Assembly: GCF_030253575.1 (NCBI RefSeq)
Contig: NC_080563.1
Coordinates: 12,047,001-12,111,000 of the forward strand
Reading direction: 5' to 3'
Source: Rhododendron vialii
Lineage: Eukaryota; Streptophyta; Magnoliopsida; Ericales; Ericaceae
Length of the DNA: 64,000 nucleotides
The notes beneath the pieces were generated by a model. It was not told where the DNA came from and made no database searches. It was given only the letters and a program-made list of their open reading frames with translations. Positions 34,361 through 46,744 of the stretch are shown here, piece by piece. The translations under genes were made by a program, and so were the position numbers. Within the stretch, counting starts at the first letter, position 1, and each line of letters starts with the position of its first letter.

Positions 34361-35144
34361 TACTAACACATCATTGTAAGGGAATATGAACACTCGTATG
34401 TCTGCTCTACGAACAGACATACGGGTGCACATACTGTTGAATACAACAAATAGTATAAGGGAGATATTCCCCAACAACATTTGGTTTTATTAGAGATGGT
34501 GGAAATGAGATCAGACCAGTGGTATTAATTAGAGAGAATAACTCATTTTTAACACTATTTTGTTTCAGAAGGGATGGTGAAATTCAGTAGGACAAAGTGG
34601 TTATAAATATATTTTTCTCTCCCTCATTTTGTTTGCATGATCTTTAAGCATTTCCTCATTGAAGTTCCTTGCACATGTTGCCCTAAAACTTAAGAAAAGT
34701 ACCAATGCCAAATGTATCAGTGACTGGTGATAGTGAGACTAGAATTAATCTGGCACGGGAAGTAACTGTAGTACCAAAAAAGGATCGGAATGTACACAAC
34801 TCCCTCCTCTGTACCGGCTTTGAACCCGCTTGCAGTAGTACCCACGGTGATCAGATATATCGTTAGTAATGACACCCGTGTTCAACAAGCGCCTAGTCGG
34901 GTTATGGTGATGGGTTGTTCTTTATGGGGCACTTGCTATCTATCTCCAAAAAGCACCTCACGTCTGAACAAGGGAGTGCTGATTGCCCTTTTCTAATACT
35001 CTACTGTTTTATTGAAGGAGGGAAAAAAGGTTCAGATTTGGGTTTGCTACTGAGGTGGTACGTACCCAAAACACGTATTGGAACAAAGAAGAAAAGTTAT
35101 AGGAGTACATAATTGAAAGGAGAGAGCCGCACGAGAATAAGTTC

Positions 35145-35195
35145 CGCGCAATCTCAGCCGTCCAAAATACTTTTGGACGGCCGAGATTGACTCCG
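35145..35195. repeat. perfect short hairpin around a GTCCAAAA/TTTTGGAC stem
   Basis: AATCTCAGCCGTCCAAAA and TTTTGGACGGCCGAGATT form a near-perfect stem with a 3-4 nt loop. The same GTCCAAAATAC word occurs at 59530, suggesting another small MITE family. Confidence 0.6.
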
Positions 35196-35971
35196 TAAAT
35201 AAGATTATCTCAAATTGAAAGTATGCTTCAAAGTTATGAATTTAGTTTGCTTTCTAACCACCAATTACTTTCCATTATAATTGCTCAATTTCCTGTCACT
35301 GTTACATTATAATTCCAAAGACAGGTACTGCAACTATGCTCTCTTTAATTATTTGTTAATCACCCAAAAATAGTCAGCCTTCTTTTGCTTAAAGAGAAGG
35401 AAAATTAAAGACAAAGTTGCTTTAATTAGAGACATTGATTATTATTTTAAGTAATAGTTAACAGTTAATCCAATCCCATTAGTCTAATCACAATCCCTGT
35501 TTGTATGTGGAAACTGTCGCATCCATCCATCCATCCCACTTGACGTTGTTGGTTATAATGAGCATCAAAAGTTCAGATTACATCATTATGGTTCCTAACA
35601 CCATCGAAGCACATCTTAAAGCGACTCTTGAGCTAACAAATCACAATTCATAAACGTTGAAATTAAATACTACTAATAAGTACAGTACTATTTTGCCAAA
35701 GGGGAAAAGCAAGACAGGATATTTTTTTTTATTTTTAGCACAAGGTCAAAAATTAATAATATGTGTTATTTATGGAGCCTAATGATATCATTTGCGAGTA
35801 ATGCAATCGTCATTAGAGACAACATAACATAGAAGATATAAAGTTAGAACAAAGTTACTTTTCTAAGTGATTGAGTGAGATGGCTAACATAGAATTTTTT
35901 TTTTTTCCTTATGGTACTAACAGAAGTTAGATATTTATCCAATATTTCCTTGCAGATACGAAAAGAATATG

Positions 35972-36431
35972 AGTACGTACGTCTTTGGAACTCGTTTTGG
36001 GTCCCACAAAGATTATCCGAGCCACTCATTTTGTTCAAAATATGTTGTTTAATTAGGGTCCCTATACAATATTACTAGTTCATTTGGATATGGACTCTTT
36101 TTGGGTCCCACAAAGATTATCCGAGCCACTCATTTTGTTCAAAATATGTTGTTTAATTAGGGTCCCTATACAATATTACTAGTTCATTTGGATATCGGTA
36201 AGAGCGTTTACGAAACATTCAACTTTGCTTCAAAACGAGCGAATAAGTCCGTTAGCTTCTAGTAAATTCTTAATCAAAATTGGATGTTTCATAAACGCTC
36301 TTACCGATATCAACAAAATGAACTGATATTGTACAAGGACCGCCCAAAATAACATATTTTGGATAAAACAAGCGGCTCGCGCGGATCATCTTTGTGAGAT
36401 CCAAAACGAGTCCTAAAAACGCATGTACGCG
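35972..36431. mobile_element. foldback MITE with one arm duplicated in tandem
   Basis: The left arm (TTTTGGGTCCCACAAAGATT ... TTCATTTGGATAT) occurs twice in direct orientation with a 104-bp period (about 35988-36091 and 36092-36195), nearly identical. After a short centre, the arm returns inverted: CATAAACGCTCTTACCGATATC, and finally ATCTTTGTGAGATCCAAAAC. The outer inverted words GTACGTACGT/ACGCATGTACG mark the ends. Non-coding. Confidence 0.75.
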
Positions 36432-37413
36432 GCGGAGTTATGTACCCATGTATGTACTCATGGTGTCTCGGTGCATCACAAAATTACAAATAAATAAGTT
36501 TTGTAGATTGTGAGCTTGGTTTTTCCAATATTGAACTAGAAGCTCACAGACTTATCGGCAAATGAAGAATCTAACCATTTCAACTCCTACCGTTTAATTA
36601 CTAGGGTCATTAAACACTTGAAAGGTCACTTATTAATCGTCATTCAAATGATCGACTGCGCGATTAGTGGTCCAATGACAAAGTATTTCTAAATTAAAAT
36701 GGAATTTCTTGATATAGATCGATTTGGCTCAGGCCAGATGATGTTCCTTTTTGTGTGATGGTGAGATATTATTATTAGGGGATGGTGGGGTTGGTGAGGA
36801 AAATGAGGGTGTGATGAGGTGAGTTGGGTGTACTTTGTTAGATGTGAAGCTTTGGACTTCAAAAGCTAGTTTTCAATCCAGAATTCAATACAAGCAGGTA
36901 AGGTGTACTGAAAATTGCCTGAGTCCTTGACTAATTTCCTGCAGATATCAGTTACATACACCTTTGTTTACTTCTGATAGCTTTGGTGTCTAACAAACAT
37001 GATGACATTTTTTGCAGTTTTGACAATTGGGGAGGATAACCTGTGGATAAGTTTTTTGTGTCCCCGTTCGATGCACGGGACTAGAGGGAAAGAAAGTTAT
37101 CATTCCTATTTTTTCGGTTCCTGAGCATCGAACGCGCACGGTGCTAGTAATCAAAAAATGAATGACGCAGGACTTACTCTCTTGAAAATTGACATAGCAT
37201 CAGTGAGTTGAAAATTTGTTATGGATTTAGCCGACCATGAAGGAGAGACGTCTATGAGTAAGAGATTTACATAACAAATTTTAAGTTTGAATGAAATTAA
37301 TTTACAATTGTAAAAAATGTCGGATAAACAAACCAAACCAAAAAAGTGTGACTTTTATTTAATTCTTTGTATAAGAAAACTCAACTCCCCACCCCCAAAA
37401 AAATCTCACTCAA

Positions 37414-37417
<4 letters not shown>

Positions 37418-37472
<55 letters not shown>
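37418..37472. repeat. (CT)n microsatellite
   Basis: A pure CT run of about 55 bp. The sequence following it (CAATTTT... AATTAGGATTTGGGxT... GCATAGAGTA) resembles that after the CT tract at 46538-46599, so the tract is embedded in a dispersed repeat. Confidence 0.95.
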
Positions 37473-37475
<3 letters not shown>

Positions 37476-38039
37476 TTTTCAAATAAAAATAATTAAAATT
37501 TCAAAAATTTAGGAATTGGGGGTTAGGAGGCCTGGGAGCCACTAACACATTTGCATAGAGTACTAATTGATATTCGGATATTCATATCTCTTGAGGAAAA
37601 TAAAAGCGAATGAAATTGAAAGGAACCAAGGAAAAATAATAAAAGATTTCGATCATTTTTTTCTTATTTATCTTAGTAGAAAATATTGCACAAAATGCAA
37701 TCCAAGAAGCAAGCCAAGGGAATGGAGTACTTTCACACCACTATAAACAAATCGACTCCTGTGGAGAAGATCAAGTGCTCACTTCAGTCCCTACTGAGCT
37801 AATTAAGACCTGCCACCAAACAAAGGAAAAGGAATCTCATAGCACTAGTTATTTTCTTTTCTCCTTTTTTTCCTTTTGTTTTTTCTGGGTGCGAAGCTGA
37901 TGTGTGATGGTATTTTGAATCTTGAGAACCATCTTGAAGAGCCCATTTGTTTTTGGATGGTAGATTTGGATTTACAAGTGATTTTTGTAAAGAAAAATAG
38001 ACTAATGATTGGAAAGACATAAAGAGAAAAATAAGTGCG

Positions 38040-38275
38040 TTCCAGTTTTGGCCTTAAAAAATAAGTATTTATCTGTAATTTTCAAGCTTAAAAATAATAA
38101 ACTTATTGAAATCAAAAAATATATAATATGGATCCTGCTTTCCAGATCTTGATGCGATCAATCAAACCCTACAAAAAATATTAAAAAATTATTTTCGTAA
38201 GCCAATTATTTTTAAGCTTAAAAATATATTTTTATTTTTTAAGTACTTATTTGAGAAAATAGAACGGTATCGATT
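38040..38275. repeat. dispersed MITE-like family 'GACCCCGTTTC', copy 2 (diverged)
   Basis: Has AAAAAATAAGTATTTAT at one end and TTTTTAAGTACTTATTT at the other, with ATCAATCAAACCCTAC and TTTTTAAGCTTAAAAATA in the middle, matching the layout of copies 1 and 3. Confidence 0.55.
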
Positions 38276-39185
38276 GAAGAGAAATAGAATAATAATTAAA
38301 ATTCAAAATCCAAAACCCTTAAACGAACTGATCTTGTCCCAAAGTCATCACTAGGACCAATAAATGCACTTGAAGTGGAAAGTTCAATGTAAAAGTGTAG
38401 ACAACTTGTGCTTCATAATTTTACCACAATAATGATCAGACAATTGATTTTCACTCCACTTTTTCCATCATCGCAATCGTTTTTTGACTTTTTACAATAG
38501 AATATCTAATAAGATATCAATATCCAATATCACTGTGCGATGCCTACAGCATTCTCAGGTCCCACAACGGAGTAACATAGGGTGAGCTGAGGCGAGAGTC
38601 CTAGAGAGGGAGACTTCAGTTGGTGGTGTTCCATCTGAAGATCTATATCTGAGTTCCCAACTAAATCTGAAAACAATTTATATGCTAGACGTAATAATCA
38701 TTGAAAACATTCGTACTCATGCCAATAAATGCCGTGTTAGCGGCTCCCTGGCTTCCAAACCCCCAATCTGAACACAATCCGAAAAGGACCATAAATTTTT
38801 ATCAAACAGAAAGAGCAAATGAGATGACGAATCACACAGCAGGAATACTATTTTCAGCCTCATCTAATCATTGTACACTACTACGACAGCTTATTACAGC
38901 AGCAGAACTCCCAAATTTCCGTTGAGATAAGCATGAAGCCACAACGGGTCACAGAGAGAGAGAGAGAGAGAAGCAATTACCCTATTTCCGTAACATAATT
39001 GGCGAACGATGGATAGTATCAAAAACACCAAACTGAAGGGCATGCTCCCAGACAAGAAAATATGACAGTTAATACACTCTTGTATAAGACAAAACATCTG
39101 AGTGTTTAGGGATCAACTTTAAAAGCAGAACTCTCACCATAGCAAACCAAAGGTAGCCTGACTACAAAAACAAATTATCCAATTT

Positions 39186-42100
39186 TTACTTTGGTCCACC
39201 GAATTTGCCCATCATTTTTGCAATTATGGGAGCCACCTTGGGATTTGATTGATGTTTTGCAAGATTAGCCGGATTCTTCATCACTGCAAAACAATTTAGC
39301 AGCATAAGGAGAAAATAATAGACAGTTAAGAATGCCACATATACATGCAAATATAGAGTAAAAGTTAGGTTTCAGAAATAAAACAAAAAGGCCAGGGTAT
39401 AAGCGTACCAGAAACTTGTGAACAACAAGATAACCTCATGAAGAAATAAACTTTTAAGTAGGCTAGGTCAATATGTGCATGCCATATGTTTCGGCATTTT
39501 GGTAATGAATATGGATTGAATGGATGCCGATTAACAGCAGTCTAGAAAAACTGGAGACGGCATCTCCAGAATTGCACTAACTAGCATTAAGATGACAGTA
39601 TGTGAATGCAACTGCTAAAATAGCCAACTTATGCAGAAAAACGTGTACAACTGATGAAAACAATGGTTGGAATGGAAAGAAAAAGTACCATCTTGAAGAG
39701 CAGCCATGACTTCTGGATCGCTGAATGCGGCCATCAATTCAGGGTCCTGCTCCAAATAAGTTACATCAATAACAAGCAAGTCTGAACAATAACATATAGA
39801 AACTCAAAGATAGTGTTTTGGAACTCCGGAATGGTAGTGGGAAGGAATGGGATGGCCATCCTTGGCCATCCAATGGAATGGCCATTCACATAAATTGGTG
39901 AATTATTATTCCATTTCCATTTTTCAGCAAACAAACTTTGGAATTAGCATCCTAAGAGAATGATCATTCCATTCCAAGTTTATTCCAGTGAACCAAACGC
40001 TGCCAACCAAGAGATAGAAAGTTGTCATCTTACATTCAATATGTTGCTGTAGTCCATATTAGGCATTCCTCCTGGCATGCCACCAGGGGAACCACCTGGC
40101 ATGCCACCAGGAAAGCCACCTGGCATACCCCCAGGAAAGCCACCTGGCATTCCACCAGGAAACCCACCAGGCATTCCACCAGGAAATCCACCAGGCATTC
40201 CACCAGGCATCCCTCCTGCCCTTCTACTTGAAGATGACTGTTCTTGTTTCTTAGCCTTCTCATATGCAGCCTTGAACAGAATACACAATGAAGTCATATA
40301 AAAGACTTTTAGTGACGGAACTTCCTTTCCTTACAAATAAGCGCGAAATTACCTGAGCTTCAGCACGGCGACGTTGTCTCCCCCGCTCGTTCTTTCTGTC
40401 CTCCCGTTCTTTATGCAACCTGTCATACTTCCTACGGTGTTCCTCAAGTTTGTGAGCATTGGGTTCGACCTGAGTGGACCACGAAATAAAAGTGAGATGC
40501 CAACAAGCCCAGCACACGTTAAGACTACTGCAATGAGCATGTTCTCGTGTACGCCTCTTACAATTGAGATTTCCCATGTTGACACATTTCCAAACACCTA
40601 ATAGCACAGTCAGACAACCCCCACGGACCCCACCCATACCAAAAACAGAAACCATTATAATAACCATGACATGAGTGGACCACAAAATAAAAGTGAGATG
40701 CCAACAAGCCCAACACACTTTAAGACTAATGCAATGAGCATGTTCTCATGTACGTCTCTTACAATGAGTTTTCCCAAGTTGACACATTTCCAAACACCGA
40801 ATAGCACAGTCGGACAACCCTCCACCCATACCAAAAACAGAAACCACTATGATAACCATATCAGGAAGGTACACCACACACAAAGACCGCAGGGTATCCT
40901 CCTATATGTGAACTTTTTGATTGAAAGCATCACAGACACAAAGAATGCAAACCTTCTTTAGTACGGCACTTAGTTCCTCATCAAAGTCCAGTTTTGATGC
41001 CAGGTGAAGATCCTTAGCAGCCTCTTCCCATTGACCAAGCAGTGCACGAGCCATGCCACGGGATTTGTATCCTTTAGCAGAATCTGGATTGATCTGTAAT
41101 AACCATTCTAGGAAACTGTGAACCCAACACCATTGGAAAGGTAACTCATCACATATTCTTACCATCTTGAAATCCCATTAGAGGACACAATATTAAACGA
41201 TTTAAACAATAACTCATAAAACAATAAAGCCCAGGCACACAATGTTCACGCAGAAGTACACTTCTTTTGAGGGGGCTAAAAACACGCAAGGACATGTGAT
41301 TCCATACAATAGTATCTTTTAGAAATACAAGATCGAATCTTGTAAAGGCCAAGAGGCTTCTACATTTCATGAAGAAGACCACAGAGAGTACAACCAAGAC
41401 AACATTTTGGCCTCAAGATAGATGGCACTTCATGGAAGAGTCCCCTCACACAGCCAGACCAACGTCAAGCCTGGTAGACTGGCAATATCTGGTAGGAGTG
41501 AAATCCGAACTGAGAAAACCAAACCGACCGAAAGAATTGGTTTGACTTGGTTTTTATTATTGTTCTGGTGGTTCGGTTAGGTTTTTATAAAAAAAATAAT
41601 GAGTTCCGGTTTAGTTTCGTTCTTGACGAGTTGGGGCCGAATTCCACTAAACCGTATTACTATTAATATCCATATTTTACACCAAAAGGCAAAAGGTTCA
41701 CAGAAGTTAGATTACGAGATACCAACTACCTCCACCCAAAACCCTAAGCACCTTTCTCTCCCTCTCTCAAACAAAACAAAAAAAAAAGCTTTTAATCTTC
41801 AACAGGATTTCTATCCCGCGATCTCATGTTGTTCATGTAGACCAGATACCCAGAGCTCAGATTAAAAAGGGATCTGCCTCCAACTCACTTCAAACCATCT
41901 AAAGCTTCAACCTCCATGGAATTTCGATAGTCTTAGCTGGTGATGATAGACTGAAACAGCTGCTTCTCTTATATTGTTTCTGTTGAGAGTATGATATTTG
42001 ACAAACCAAAGAAACTGACTAAACTGGCCCGAACCCGAAAAATCAAGGTGGCTCGGTCTCATGCCTAGACAGTTCGGTGTCGGCTTTTGATCAGAAACTG

Positions 42101-45100
42101 ATAACATTCGGTTCAGCGGGAAAATATGCCAAAAACCGGACCGAACCGGACCGATCTCACCCCTAATAAAGGGAAGGATTGCAACATGGATCATGTTGTG
42201 GTTTCTAGAGTGTGCTATGCTCCTACAATCCTACTGGATATGAGGATCATGTGGCCCGGTAAGTAAGAACAATGATATCTCTTGCACAACTCATTGATGC
42301 ACAGACAAGCCTACATCTCGACCTGGCAAAGATCTAGACATCTTACCTAATCAAGAGGTTCGCATCCTCTAAAACTGGAGCCAGTCGCCTCGAATGTACA
42401 AGTATTGGCTTTCTTGTGTTCCTGTTTTTCACAAGAAGCCCTTCACATACACATGATTGAGTACATTTTTGTCCTCCTTCCAACAACTAATGATGCAAAT
42501 GGGCCATAGCATTTACCATCACATCACCCTCGAAGGGGATGGAATTGAATTTTTAAATCATGGAAAAAGAAGTCATCGCATTACGTATGAAGCCTCAGAA
42601 CCACTTTTTAGGATATCAAATTACAATCTTCACAAGTGATTCTAGGTCTAGGAAGCGGTAGATTAGAGATTCTACGATTCCATAATCAGTCTTCATTTCC
42701 CATGAAAAACTGCTCAACAGGCACTGGTGGGCTGATCTAGCCCAAAGAATAATTCTATTTTCGACTTCCATTTCTTCAAAACTAGAGCCACCTCTCTGGC
42801 ATGGCAACTAGAGAAGCTATAAAGCTAGATCATTGTGATCCATATAATAGTGAATAAAAGAAGCAAGACACGCGAAGAAGAAGAGGCGCATCACTCAGAG
42901 AACAAGAAATGTCCCCGCTACATGTATGGTAAGTAGAAGGCGGCTAAGAGAGTCATGCATGCGTGAGTCAAGCTAGTGAAAGCCCACATGCCAGGGACAA
43001 AATGTGGGCCATAACTCATAAGAAAGAAGCGCGTGGGCTTTCAACATAACTCCTTTGAGTATGATCACCTAATTGCTGAAGTGTCCCTGCGGTTTCAATA
43101 TTTCATAGAGAGAGCCGAGAGGCATTACGAGGGCAAAACTGGCTATGAACATATTAGACTATACACAAGCAAAAGTCACCATCAATATAGGACTGAGGTA
43201 TACCTAGATCAGCTGGCAAGACTTGGCGAGCTCTTCAAAGCCTGGTATCTAATCAAAATAGCAGGAATGCGGAAATCACAGGGCCTGTTTAAGTATGGAC
43301 TATGGAGGACTATCGAGGTAAGGACAAGGTCTCTCCTCGAGCAATAAATCAGTCTCGCCCACCAATTAAAAGGAAGAATCATATCACTTGATTTATTTGA
43401 CACATTGTAATTCCATAATTACAATTAAAATATCACACTTGTCCCCTATGACAAACAGATTGAGATTTAGCCAAGTTTACATTGGGTACACTCTTTTACC
43501 ACCTTAAACGGCTAACATCTTCACATTACTGCCATCCCATCCCATCCCATCCCTTCCATCTGCTCATTAGCAATCTCTACCTCTCCAATTTTACTTCAAC
43601 CTTTCACGAAACTTAGAATACACTTCCTCTCGCAGCATGTTTAATCACATGTATTACAAGGATATAAGCATATTACCCAAAAGTACATCTTCAAAAGTGA
43701 ACAAATCAAAATATCAGCATATAAACTTCTCTGCTAAGCAAGGAAAACAAACCTCTAAAGCAGCATTGGAATCTCGGATGGCAGCATTAGGTTTCTTCAT
43801 TTTGATGTATACAGTAGCTGTCAGAAATCAAACAGATGTGATTGCATAAAAGTACATAAACACAAGCACGGAAAGGCAGATGGGAGAGGGGAAGGCAAGA
43901 AAGAATCGTGAAATGACAAGCAAGTTTTACCTCTGGTTGCATACATAATTGCTGAGGTTGGGTTGAGCATAATTGCTTGTGTTAGATGCTCTATTGCCTC
44001 CTCCAACTTTCCTGGTTAACCCAAAGGAGTCTAATAATGCAAACTTCTGTATACGTACAACCTTCAGGAATAAAAATAGATCAGAATACCTTCAGAAATT
44101 GCCTCCAAGGCCTGAGCCTTAGCCTCCTGGGAAGCATCACGATTTTCCTCTGTGACCTCGACAGTAGAGTCTCCCATCTGCAATATTCCACATTGGGAAC
44201 ATATATTACGCATACTATATCAATCAAGCTAAATGAGAGGGGTAATGAGTGTCCACAAAACCTTCTGAGGGGCATCATTGTCAGGTTCCACTGTTTCACC
44301 GTCGAGCTCCACATCAGATTCAACTATCTCATCTTCTTCCTCTTCAACAGCAGCTTCTTGTGGTCGATGTTCCTCCTCAATGTCCTCCACGTCCTCATCA
44401 CTCTCGTCCACAACATAAGGCTTCTGTAATGCAAGTTCCAACAATAATGTTCAGTTGCTGAGCAAAAAAAAAACAACAATATCCAGTCCCCACCATTCTA
44501 CAAAAGAAAGGGAGGAAAAAATTGGCAGTTCCTTTAGACGGTGCGAAAAGTTGAAGGGGGAAAAAAAGAAAGGATAATCTTTTCACCTATATGGTTAAAT
44601 AAAAGAGAGGAAAAATCGGCAGAAAGGATGAGAAATCTAGGTAAAAGATGAACCTTTATTGGCTCATATTGTTTCTAACCAAATTTCATTACTTTTGGTG
44701 GAATTTAGTGATAACCATAATCCTTTCTTTGCTCTTCTTTCCTCACAATCCAAAGGGCGTGTAAATTGGTTTAGAGGTCCCAGGTCACAACATAGAACCT
44801 AAGGTCCCAAACCATAAACCCTATTATGAAGGGACAATAGAGTTGAGGGATAATATCCTTAGGCTATATTGGACCACTACGGATATTAAATGAAAGGTTT
44901 CACAACAACAACAGCCCAAATCTATATTTGATAGTTCGCATACAGTGTTTGATATTTGGTTTGAGATCTATATCTTGATGCATTTGAAATAACTTTTTAA
45001 AATAGAGTGATTTGAATTCCTATTTACTTGTACAACACCAACAAGACATATATCTTCTACTTCTACTTCTACTTCATATTCCACTCCAGTTTCATAAGCC

Positions 45101-46004
45101 GCCTATAACTACACCGCCTGCACTTCTGTTTATTTTGAGCATTAAAAGGGAGGACAGCGATCAATCTATCCAAACAGAGCCTAAAACTTCGGGTTTGTTT
45201 GGATCTTAAGGGAAGAGAAAATAGGGATACAAAGTTTTGAGAACAGTGAACAGTCCATTTTCTCTTATATTTTCCTCACATTTTCGTTCTTATCAATTTT
45301 CTCTTCCATTCCTTTCTTTTGGGAAAATGACGGCCAAGGACGTGTTTTATAATTAATAGTTTAATACCCTCCAAGGACATTTTCAGCATTAACAAATGTT
45401 CTCAGCATGTCCTTGGCGGGTATTAATTATCAAAACACGTCCTGGGCCGTCAATTTCCCTTTCTTTTCCATATGTTCCAGCCAAACCCTTAGTAGTTTTG
45501 GATGATTAGGTAAGAATTCGATAAAACATTTTGAGGTTGCATCATCCATGTCGCTCCCGAAACCACTAGCACACTCACTCACACACACACACACAAACGA
45601 TCACATCAGGAAAAGATTACAGATAAACAAACTAGTATGAACTAGTTACAGTACATGGCAGCGCCCTGAGTATTACGAAAACCACCAAAATAGCAAAACA
45701 AATGGTTGCGGGATTACCGATTTGGTATTAGAAGACCCTTCATAAGCAGACGGTGGAAGCTTACACCCGAGGCTAAAACAAATCAAAATTCCAAATCAGG
45801 ACATAGCATACTAAAAACAAAGTCACCAGTAATAAAGGCATTCTCACGTTGGATATATAAACGAAACGTGTATTCGTAATATGCGTATCACTACCTTTCG
45901 AGGTAGTCTCTGAAGAAGGAGAGAGAAGGATCGGCGAGGATTGAGGGTTTGGACTGGCACTGTTCGACGAATTGCTTCAGTTGGTTCAAGCTCGCGGCGT
46001 CCAT
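39186..46004 (-). CDS. HIP: Hsp70-interacting protein (Hip/FAM10 family), 11 exons
   Basis: Exons in order: 46004-45895, 45772-45718, 44423-44262, 44177-44090, 44011-43931, 43817-43753, 41093-40953, 40469-40353, 40270-40034, 39746-39689, 39283-39186. They total 1212 nt and encode 403 aa with every junction in phase. Residues 1-45 form the Hip N-terminal dimerisation region ([15 protein letters not shown]). Residues 56-109 are acidic; about 120-230 hold three TPRs ([19 protein letters not shown], the next ending DSNAALEINP). Residues 235-273 are highly charged, about 290-345 are [10 protein letters not shown] repeats, and 353-403 form the STI1/DP domain ([19 protein letters not shown] ... [13 protein letters not shown]). 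This is the full Hip layout: a cytosolic co-chaperone that stabilises ADP-bound Hsp70. Arabidopsis HIP1 (At4g22670) is the expected orthologue. The promoter carries a heat-shock element. Introns contain a hAT-like element and a tandem duplication; the coding sequence is intact. Confidence 0.95.
40070..40215 (-). repeat. in-frame [14 protein letters not shown] tandem repeat within Hip exon 9
   Basis: An approximately 24-nt unit coding for GGMPGGFP is repeated about six times with near-perfect identity, plus shorter GGMP units at both ends. Such GGMP repeats are typical of Hip proteins and vary in number between species. Confidence 0.9.
40472..40860. repeat. tandem duplication of about 200 bp in Hip intron 7
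   Basis: Units 40472-40672 and 40673-40860 begin GAGTGGACCAC and share AAAAGTGAGATGCCAACAAG, TGCAATGAGCATGTTCTC and ACACATTTCCAAACACC. The first unit starts at the exon 8 splice acceptor (CCACTCAG on the minus strand); the copy reads CCACTCATG there, so the acceptor dinucleotide was not reproduced. Confidence 0.85.
41094..43752. other. large intron 6 of the Hip gene
   Basis: This 2.66-kb intron separates two TPR exons. Besides the hAT-like element it holds AT-rich sequence and a plus-strand open stretch (43033-43347) with no recognisable domain. Confidence 0.8.
41493..42165. mobile_element. hAT-like element in Hip intron 6
   Basis: The left end TAGGAGTGAAATCCGAAC and the inverted right end TAGGGGTGAGATCGGTCC match at most positions. 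Inner arms are made of AACCGGACCGAACCGG-like words, as in the element at 26485-27263. Flanking 8-mers (ATATCTGG and ATAAAGGG) are only partly alike, so an old insertion with a decayed duplication is inferred. No transposase. Confidence 0.6.
45321..45459. repeat. 139-bp near-perfect hairpin in Hip intron 2
   Basis: GGGAAAATGACGGCCAAGGA and its continuation (CGTGTTTTATAATTAATAG; CCAAGGACATTTTCAGCA) return inverted as TGTCCTTGGCGGGTATTAAT and AAAACACGTCCTGGGCCGTC, ending AATTTCCC. Each arm is about 60 bp. It may be a MITE; if transcribed in the intron it could form a small-RNA-like hairpin. Confidence 0.75.
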
Positions 46005-46028
46005 GGCGCTCGATCGACGGAGGGTTTC

Positions 46029-46036
46029 TAGGGTTT
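46029..46036 (-). promoter_or_regulatory. telo-box (AAACCCTA) in the Hip leader
   Basis: The minus strand reads AAACCCTAGAAACCCT about 25-45 bp upstream of the Hip start codon. Telo-boxes are common near the start of plant housekeeping and translation-linked genes. Function here is inferred. Confidence 0.5.
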
Positions 46037-46116
46037 GAGTCGATATGGAGCGCACTAAGTAAGGGTATGCGTATGGCTCAGTGCAAAGCGGCAAGAATAG
46101 CCCCCGGGACAGGCTA

Positions 46117-46129
46117 TTCTAGAAGCTTC
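46117..46129 (-). promoter_or_regulatory. perfect heat-shock element in the Hip promoter
   Basis: The 13 bp read TTCTAGAAGCTTC, i.e. TTCnnGAAnnTTC: three perfect alternating heat-shock-factor half-sites, about 115 bp upstream of the Hip start codon. The site also reads GAAnnTTCnnGAA on the other strand. Heat-shock factor trimers bind such arrays, and Hip is an Hsp70 partner, so heat induction is a reasonable inference. Confidence 0.75.
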
Positions 46130-46533
46130 TAAATGGAATCGTTGATCGTTTTCTTTTTCTGTCCTTATTACTACTCACATTTTACATAACACTAATTGAT
46201 AATTTCGTGTATCGAATGAATATAACGTTAATTGATAAAAATAAATGAATAAATTTCGACTCCATACTCAATGCACACTATTAATATTTTCTTTCTATGC
46301 ATGGGAAGAAATATATCTACTCTTATGAGTTAAAAAAATTTAGTGTAAATAACATAAATTCAAATTAATTTGCAAGAAGATAAACAAAGAAAATAAACAA
46401 AAACTAAAATGTACACTGATTTTTTTTTAACCTCTTTTTCATCTAATAAAACTTAACTCCTTGTTTCCTAAAATCAATCTCTAATTTTTTTTTAATCTTT
46501 TTTCATCTAATAAAACTTAACTCCATATTTTCT

Positions 46534-46537
<4 letters not shown>

Positions 46538-46599
<62 letters not shown>
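46538..46599. repeat. (CT)n microsatellite
   Basis: A pure CT run of about 62 bp upstream of the Hip gene, preceded by a short direct duplication (ATCTAATAAAACTTAACTCC twice, about 46441-46525). Confidence 0.95.
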
Positions 46600-46605
<6 letters not shown>

Positions 46606-46744
46606 TAAAATTAAAAGAAGATGAAAAATCTAGAAAATTAGGATTTGGGTTGTGAAGGCTTGGAAGGCTAAAATACATTTGTATAGAGTATGCATTTATT
46701 TATTGATTGATTGATTGATTATGTTGGGAATTAAAATTTTTTTT

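Larger units (their letters stand above)
23760..39185. other. 15-kb intergenic region between MYB and Hip
   Basis: No host coding gene was recognised. It contains the hAT-, Harbinger- and Stowaway-like elements, foldbacks and duplications listed separately. Intervals with nothing recognisable include 25220-26470, 29290-29780, 31050-32740, 34370-35130, 36440-37410 and 38280-39180. A 2-strand open stretch at 32355-32609 shows no known domain. Confidence 0.6.

Noticed and set aside
40022..40301. Plus-strand open frames opposite the GGMP repeat (Pro-rich and His/Arg-rich peptides)
   Set aside because: They are antisense shadows of Hip exon 9; the minus frame continues correctly into the flanking Hip exons.
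43033..43347. 104-aa plus-strand frame in Hip intron 6
   Set aside because: Antisense to the host gene, no recognisable domain, no promoter or splice support.
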